Positions 38,754 through 44,267 of a stretch of 44,267 nucleotides of DNA are shown piece by piece. A model generated the notes under the pieces. The model had not been told where the DNA came from. It did no database searches and saw only the letters and a program-made list of their open reading frames with translations. This DNA comes from CAJBLF01 sp041663325 (GTDB taxonomy: Bacteria > Patescibacteriota > Gracilibacteria > Absconditabacterales > Absconditicoccaceae), in assembly GCA_041663325.1 (NCBI GenBank), contig JBAZRN010000008.1, positions 1-44,267 on the forward strand. The letters are read 5' to 3'. Each line of letters begins with the position of its first letter. The stretch's first letter is position 1. The translations under genes and the position numbers were made by a program.

Positions 38754-40289
38754 TTATGATGAACGTTTTAAAACTTTGATTTCTTTGGATAGCAGATGGA
38801 TACTTTTATAATTAATTATTCAAATAATACTATAGTAGAGTATGAGAGCCACTACGAGATACATACTATCATGCCATCTGTAACTATTATTATTAGCCAT
38901 GAACATTCCTTTAAATAGGAAGCAAGCAATGCTGAGCGTGGCAATAATAATCAAATTTTTGATAAAAAACAATCGATCGTAAGATATCTTTTCATTACGA
39001 TTGATGAGTCTTAGACTCAATCCCCAAAGGAGTATCCATCCCAATATTGTCGATATCACTGCTCCTGGTAATCAGATTTTGAAGTAATAGAGAAGCACGA
39101 TATTACTTACCACATTTACTAGCAATGCTATCCCTAATATTTTTACTCTTTGTTTCACTTTACCTAGTCATGCGAGGATACCAAAGTTGATGATAAACAT
39201 TACATTAATGATGAGAAATGGCGCTGAATACATAAGTAACTGCCCTGAATAATAGAACTTTGTCCCAAATAATATGCTCGCAATTTCCGGTCAGAACGCA
39301 AAAAATATTCCGCCAATACTGAGCGCAAGGATAGAGAAATATTTATAGAGGGTATTTTGGAGGAGATGAAGTTTTGTTTTATCTTTCTTGGTGACGAGTT
39401 CCGTAACTATTGGAAACACCATAGCGAGCAGGGGAGAGATAACGAGGGTATATGCTCCAATCAAGCTGAAATAATTGCTGTAATATCCCGCCGCTTTAGG
39501 TCCTAAGAGATTGATGACAATCTGCTGATCTACTTGTCCGAGCAGCGATCAGATATTAGCTCCTAGAAATACTCGGAAGGCATATTTGAGTTGTGTTTTG
39601 ATGAGTTCTCAGGAAAAAATAAGTTTCCCTTTCTGGAGTGTATGACGATATTTTTTGAGAAAAATAATCCCTATAACTATGAGTCAGACTAAGATTCCGC
39701 TTATTCGTGATATACTGAAGGTATCTACGGTGAGCGTTTTAGTCAGCCGGAAGACGAGAGTAAATCATAATATGGTGTACATTCTGGTAAATTCTGATAT
39801 GCCATAGGCTATAGCATCTTGGAATGAATTATAAATAGACAAAAATACCGAAATAAAGTTGATTCCAATAAAGTAAAAAGCTAAATTTCTGAGGATTTGG
39901 CTAGCTTCTGGCGATCTAAAATGATGAATGGCAAGCCAATCAGCTCAGAAGTAAATAGCACACGCTATCAAAATTCCTATAGTTACCTGTGCAATCAACG
40001 TCAAAATGAAAATAGATTTATAACTGTCATATTTTTTTTCAAGCCGGTATTTGGGAAGAAAGTATTGTAACGCTTCTGTTAATCAAAGATCATGATAAAC
40101 AGATACTAAAGTAATAAATCACAAGACACTATAAAAAATACCTATATCTTCTATGGAGAGTGTATTGGAAACAATAACTCTGATAAGGTATCCTACAGGT
40201 GCGGTGATAATCATGAAAAAATATAACCGAAATCCTTTCTTGATTAATTTATGTCATAATGGTTGATCTGCTAAGAGTTCTTCTTCCAT
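38754..40289 (-). CDS. Polysaccharide flippase (Wzx / MOP superfamily)
   Basis: 511 aa, about 12-14 hydrophobic helices. The start LIKKGFRLYFFMIITAPVGY, then LGLTEALQYFLPKYR (G-x-x-x-x-L..F-P-x-x) and IIGIIFLKKYR, and VINLLGPKAAGYYSNYFSLI match the oligosaccharide flippase family (polysacc_synt). Multiple TGA glycines. It would move a lipid-linked glycan across the membrane. It is the first gene of the leftward operon: 38754 is four bases from the epimerase start. Upstream (40290-40367) is short and AT-rich. Confidence 0.85.
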
Positions 40290-40367
40290 ACCACAGAATA
40301 AATTTAAAATTTGCGAACACATGCAACTGCAAATATTATCTAAACAATATTTTTTTTCAATTGTAAA

Positions 40368-41261
40368 TTATTCTTTTAAGATTGTTGGTATAAATACTTT
40401 TTGAGATATAGTACAAATTGCTTCTTGTACTAAGTATTTAGTAAAATCTATTATTTTTCATAATTGTTTGTCTCCTGTTACTCAATCAGGGGATCTTAAT
40501 TCTACAGTAAGTCTTTCTCCAGGTTTTTTGATCGCAATTATATTGTGCATCCTTTTGAGATTTCCTTCTTCATCAAAATAGTGTTGATATATGTATGATA
40601 TATGATCTTCTGGTATATTTTCTGGATCTATACCTCACACCAGATGTCCTATTTTTTTTCTTGCTTCTATAATTTTATTCCATTGATGGTATCTTTTTGG
40701 ACTCATATACATGTCTTGAGGTGCTGCTCACTTTTGTCGTAGTTTTGAGGCATAGTTGGACATTGCTTTGAATAACAGTAATGTAGCTTCGTCGTCTTCT
40801 GCTGACATGTGAATATGCGTTGCCATACATCCTGCTCATAATAAATCGTAGGGATTTTTTAATACGCTTAGTATTTCTTTAGTCGCAGTTAGATAATAAT
40901 CTTTTGGTGTTACGCAGTATTCTATTATTTTATTGTTTGGTATATTGTCCTTGTTTATTTTTGTCCAAGGGACTTTGCTTAATACCATTCCCATTTCTTT
41001 GCTTTTTTGAGTACATAATTCCATAAGTGAACTTGCTTGTTTTTGTGCTGATTCGATGCTTTTGTGTGGGTGTGTCACTAATTCCACCATATTATTTATT
41101 ACTTCTGGTTTTATCAATGTTTGATCTGGATTTCGATGCTGGATGAGCTTTTCGTATGCATTTTCTTCTCATTGTTTGGAAGGAAAAATAGCATATCACT
41201 GTTGATCTACACAGCTCATTTCAATTTCAATTCATCGAGTTTCGGGTCTAATTTTGGTCAT
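40368..41261 (-). CDS. GCS2-like carboxylate-amine ligase family protein
   Basis: 297 aa. The N-terminus RPETRGIEIEMSCVDQQGYA has the E-x-E of the glutamate-cysteine ligase/GCS2 fold. NMVELVTHPHKSIESAQKQA, GAGCMATHIHMSAEDDEATL (H-x-H) and GERLTVELRSPDGVTG (E-L-R) follow in the right order. Identities with the E. coli YbdK family are modest. The GCS2 fold joins a carboxylate to an amine with ATP; the exact substrates are open. Several TGA glycines (IGHLVGGI, QQGYAIF). Genes for the amidated product's hydrolysis (aspartoacylase type) and a decarboxylase lie upstream, on the same strand. Confidence 0.6.
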
Positions 41262-41299
41262 TATTTCTATAATTACTATATAAAAAATACTTTTTAAAA

Positions 41300-41327
41300 A
41301 AGCTACTTTTTGACTTGGAAGTAGCTT
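41300..41327. terminator. Bidirectional terminator
   Basis: AAGCTACTT (41300-41308) pairs with AAGTAGCTT (41319-41327). A T-run follows on the plus strand and an A-run precedes it, so it terminates the leftward aspartoacylase-type transcript ahead of the ligase gene. A third partial copy, GAAGCTACTCC, follows at 41351. Confidence 0.75.
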
Positions 41328-41434
41328 GGTTTTTTTATTGCGATAATAAAGAAGCTACTCCTTTTTTTTGAAAAAGAAAAAGAAGAAAAAGCTAAATGCT
41401 ATTGATCTATACTTCTGTGCCATGAGCGTGTTCA

Positions 41435-42370
41435 TTATTTTATAATAGATGATAAAGGTTTTGCTAAAAAGCAATATTCTTCTCCAGGCTTGTTCAATCC
41501 AGGCATGATAATCAAACAATCTTCTTTTGCATATATTATTTTCTTTGCTTCGTAGGCTATTGGTTCTCATTTTTTTATTTTTTCTAGATTTTTGAATTGT
41601 TTAACGGGTTTAAATGTTGCATCGTGCATCATTATACTTCCTATTATTGAGTATTTTTTGTTTTTTTTCTTTGGCAAAAATATTTTGTTTTGGCTCAAAT
41701 CTATCTTTCATAATACTTTGAGTGAGCTAAGTATTCTACATACATTATCTAATCATGTTTTGTATCATGAAATATCTGCCTGACATCATGTCTCTATACA
41801 TATCCCTATTCCTCACGCTCTGTTCGTTATATCTATCAGTGGTTTTCCTTTAATGGTTTCTATGAGATTGATATATATATCATCGGTATTAAGAATGTTT
41901 TTAAATTTTGGATAACTTTTTTGTGTGTGAATAGCTGTGGATCATGAAGGATGTGTGGTGGAATGAATATCTATTACTATATCAATGCTTTTTAGCACGG
42001 GAGTAAGTTCATTCGCTCTTCTTCTTTCATAACTTATTGGATTTTTAAGTGATTTGCTATCACAACATCTGTTTAGATTCTCTTCTATATATCTGGATAT
42101 GATCATGTTTTCTTTTCTTTTTCCTACTGATGTTTGCAACTCTCTATTTTTTTTGTATGCTTGTATGTTGGCTAATATACAAATAATTTTTCACTTCAGA
42201 ATATGGTTTTTTTGTTTAATTAATTGTTCAATTTTTTTTATTACTTTTATTCATACCGTTTCTCCTCCATGGGTGCAAGCTATTATCCCAATAGTTGGTC
42301 ATTTTATTTTTGAGTCTATGATATGTATTCCTTGTATGTTGTTGTAATAGCTATGTAATAGGTTAGTCAT
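41435..42370 (-). CDS. Succinylglutamate desuccinylase / aspartoacylase (AstE/AspA) family protein
   Basis: 311 aa. Zinc site TIGIIACTHGGETVGIKVIK (H-x-x-E of the H-G-N-E motif, here H-G-G-E), then DIVIDIHSTTHPSGSTAIHT (third ligand His in D-I-H-S) and IGICIETGCQADISGY with the conserved Glu/Gly of the C-terminal site. This M14-like metallo-deacylase family cleaves N-acyl amino acids such as N-acetyl-aspartate or N-succinyl-glutamate. Substrate not deducible. Many glycines are TGA (TVGIKV, CIETGC), so it is adapted to the code, unlike its neighbour. Confidence 0.85.
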
Positions 42371-42379
42371 TGTAATCGG

Positions 42380-42385
42380 TATTAT
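42380..42385 (-). promoter_or_regulatory. Possible -10 box of the AstE-type gene
   Basis: Perfect TATAAT reading leftward. Transcription would start about three bases before ATG 42370. No -35 near consensus, so tentative. Confidence 0.35.
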
Positions 42386-42516
42386 AAAGTAAAACGTTTG
42401 GCTTATAGGTACTTAGATGTAGAAAAAAACTGAAAACCCCAAGAAAAAATGTGTAATGAAGAAAACGTTTATATTGTCTATTATTCCTTTTGCTCATATG
42501 CCGCAGATTCGATTTA

Positions 42517-42548
42517 TAAAAAAACCTTCCAGAGGTCTTCTAGAAGGT
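42517..42548 (-). terminator. Terminator-like hairpin with T-run
   Basis: ACCTTCCAGA (42524-42533) pairs with TCTAGAAGGT (42539-42548), one mismatch; A-run at 42517-42524 becomes a T-run on the minus strand. It could be a second terminator for the decarboxylase transcript. Confidence 0.6.
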
Positions 42549-42716
42549 GTGTACTATTTTTTCTAGAAAAACCTCTTAACTTGGAAAGAAAGCAAAGAAT
42601 GCAAAGAAGTTTGTGCTAGATGATGTGTTCATATTTTTGTCGGTATATATTAAGAAGTTGATTATCTAACTAATATATTTTTTGCAAGATATTGCAAGTT
42701 ATTTTTAGACAATATG

Positions 42717-44228
42717 TTAAGGGTAAAAAAACACCATCCAATAAGGATGGTGATGTGGTCAGGAATTATACACTTTTTGAAGCGCTTTTTTGTATGTTTT
42801 GATGAATACATCAACGTCATTGCTATCAGCGAGGGGGGACATAATACAAATCCTGTTTACGAGAATTTTTTCTCCTTCTTTACCTTTGTTGAAGTTGGTC
42901 TCTGATACCAAAACGCCATTTTTACCATTTGTTGCTAATTCAGCCATTATATTCTTCACCAATCTATTGTCTTTATCTATTGATCCTGTACTTGGTTTGA
43001 AGGTAAGAAGATTTAGTTTTTGCTCGCTGGTAATCGCAATTGGGATGCTGCATGTTGTATCTTGTTTAAGCTTTTCGATCAGTACCTTCGTAATTTTTAT
43101 GGTCTGCAGGAGCGCTGCTTTGATTTTATCTTTTTTTAAAGTGATGAGAGTAATATATGTCGATATCACTCCTGATGATGGTCTGCTTCCTGTGATGGTT
43201 ACTCCTCCTGTGTGTTCAAAAAATGTTCTCATGTATTCTTCATCAGAGATGCCATTAGTACAGGTACCGATATAAGGTGAATCAGTTGAGATGTTTCGAA
43301 AGTTTATAGCATTTTTGACGCACAAAAATCCAGCTCCAAATGGTGTCCAAAGATGTTTATGCGCGTCTACGGTTACAGAGTCAGCTAATGCGATGGCGTT
43401 TCTATATTCTTGGAATTCATCCAACAAAAGGAATGGACCACCATAAGCCGCATCAATGTGCCACCAAATATCGTGATTTTTTTTGTATTCCTCAATTACT
43501 TTAGCTATTCCTGGGATGTCATCATAAGCTCCCGTTTCGGTTGTTCCAAAGATTGATACAATACCTACAGCAAGTTCATTATCACCTAACTTAGATAAAG
43601 CATTGCTTACGTCAATTGCTGATACCATGAAGTTAGTGGTTTTTATTTTTACTAGATTATTAAGTCCTATACCTAAAGTTTGAGCTATTGCATCAAAACT
43701 GTAGTGTGCAGTGTCTGGTACGAGAATCTTGATGATTTTTTGACATCCTTGTACCCCGGTTTCTCGTAAGTTGATCTTAAACTGTCTTCTTGTGATTTCG
43801 TAGACAGCTAACTTCATAGCGATCAAATTCGCTTCTGAACCCCCTACCGTTGATAGTGCAACAGCACAAGGATTACTCTTCATCCCTACGATATCTAATA
43901 TCATTGGACTTAATCGTTTGTGAATTTCTGTTCCGATTTTGGAAACTTCGGCGGATACAAGATTTTCATTGATAAGAGTGCTAAGTATAGATCCTATTTT
44001 TCCCATGTTGGTCGGATCGGTAAGCATATGATACCAGGTTGTTTTTGGATCAAAATACAGATGTTCTTTAGCTACGGCATCGATGAAGTATTTGAGGGTG
44101 TCATCAATTCTCTTATCATTGTTTTCTAGCCTATTCATCTTTTCAACAAAAGATTTTACTCCTTTGTTGGTTTTGGTTAGGGTAGAACGACGATTGTTCG
44201 GACCTTTTGTTCCTAAGGCATTGAGCAT
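42717..44228 (-). CDS. PLP-dependent group II decarboxylase (Glu/Tyr decarboxylase-like), probable standard-code import
   Basis: From ATG 44228 the frame runs 489 residues to TGA at 42759-42761. If TGA is Gly it reads 14 more codons through the terminator hairpin to TAA 42717. PLP fold: STVGGSEANLIAMKLAVYEI, IFGTTETGAYDDIPGIAKV, WWHIDAAYGGPFLLLDEF, and the Schiff-base Lys in VDAHKHLWTPFGAGFL. It resembles GAD/tyrosine or MfnA-type decarboxylases. About 33 glycines, all GGN, none TGA, unlike every large gene nearby. The hairpin lies directly after the TGA, where a stop would be expected. The frame remains open 5' to the window edge, so the real start may be outside. Substrate not determined. 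Confidence 0.85.
42725..42752 (-). terminator. Rho-independent terminator of the decarboxylase gene
   Basis: Perfect 8-bp stem CACCATCC (42732-42739) / GGATGGTG (42745-42752), loop AATAA, with a seven-T run on the minus strand from 42731. It starts seven bases after the TGA at 42759-42761. Confidence 0.85.
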
Positions 44229-44267
44229 ATGAATTATGTGTTTTTTTAACTGTTTAGGATTTTCTTT

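Larger units (their letters stand above)
42371..42716. other. Intergenic region: possible -10, terminators, no gene
   Basis: TATAAT on the minus strand (42380-42385) lies ten bases from the AstE-type ATG, suggesting an almost leaderless mRNA, though no clear -35 is found. The rest holds a terminator-like hairpin (42517-42548) and AT-rich sequence. No ORF of interest in any frame. Confidence 0.5.

Noticed and set aside
42790..43275. 161-aa forward ORF opposite the decarboxylase
   Set aside because: Antisense of a conserved PLP enzyme; no motif.
42759..44228. The decarboxylase lacking TGA by chance
   Set aside because: About 33 glycine codons with none TGA is far from the high TGA share in neighbouring genes, so chance is an unlikely explanation.
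1..44267. CRISPR arrays, tRNA or rRNA genes, transposases
   Set aside because: No regularly spaced repeats with unique spacers, no tRNA-type GTTC arms apart from tmRNA, no rRNA-like sequence, and no DDE or serine/tyrosine recombinase motif seen.

Overview
The window reads coherently only if UGA is decoded as glycine (translation table 25). Every well-conserved family here (DnaQ exonuclease, MATE exporter, DnaG, MurF, AsnB, methyltransferases, glycosyltransferases) is cut up by in-frame TGA in the standard code. All become full length when TGA is glycine, often at invariant glycines such as the G of DxETTG, DxGCGSG, SGGLDS or the TsaE P-loop. Together with the AT-rich base composition, small enzymes and a stand-alone 5'-3' flap exonuclease, this points to a candidate-phyla (Patescibacteria/CPR) bacterium of the Absconditabacteria (SR1) / Gracilibacteria (BD1-5) group. 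Coordinates below assume code 25 (stops TAA and TAG only).

Layout. 1-5.5 kb: DnaQ-like exonuclease, three small membrane or metal-site proteins, a MATE exporter, a macrodomain gene with an apparent 1-nt frameshift, and an unknown 150-aa protein. 5.5-18.3 kb is mainly core: tmRNA (ssrA), DUF5684 protein, MscL-like channel, dnaG, rplI, DUF4230 and DUF192 proteins, rnpA, AI-2E-type permease, a degenerate receiver-like protein, murF, a GNAT acetyltransferase, a 7TM protein and an M16 peptidase. 18.4-21.8 kb: two exported cell-surface proteins, one SLH-like and interrupted by a 10-N assembly gap, the other with a Leu/Tyr-Thr-Gly repeat stalk and Ig-like strands. Each has its own strong sigma70-type promoter. 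21.9-23.2 kb: tsaE and the flap exonuclease.

23.3-40.3 kb is a surface-polysaccharide island. A forward operon alternates glycosyltransferases with SAM methyltransferases (GT, MT, GT, [inserted AAA/DUF4143 ATPase], MT, GT, MT, TylF-type MT, GT, MT). It converges on a reverse operon of flippase, sugar epimerase, UDP-sugar dehydrogenase, asparagine-synthase-type amidotransferase and a GT. The likely product is a heavily methylated, uronic-acid- or uronamide-containing glycan exported by a Wzx-like flippase. 40.3-44.3 kb holds a GCS2-like carboxylate-amine ligase, an AstE/AspA-type deacylase and a PLP decarboxylase.

Most notable: the PLP decarboxylase (42.7-44.2 kb) has about 33 glycines and not one TGA codon, and its natural stop appears to be TGA just before a terminator hairpin. 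It looks like a recent import from a standard-code organism that has not been recoded. Other signals are in-frame short-repeat insertions inside asnB and a glycosyltransferase gene, an ATPase gene inserted beside a duplicated glycosyltransferase tail, several families of dispersed intergenic repeats, and a recurring TGAGTATAAT promoter core.
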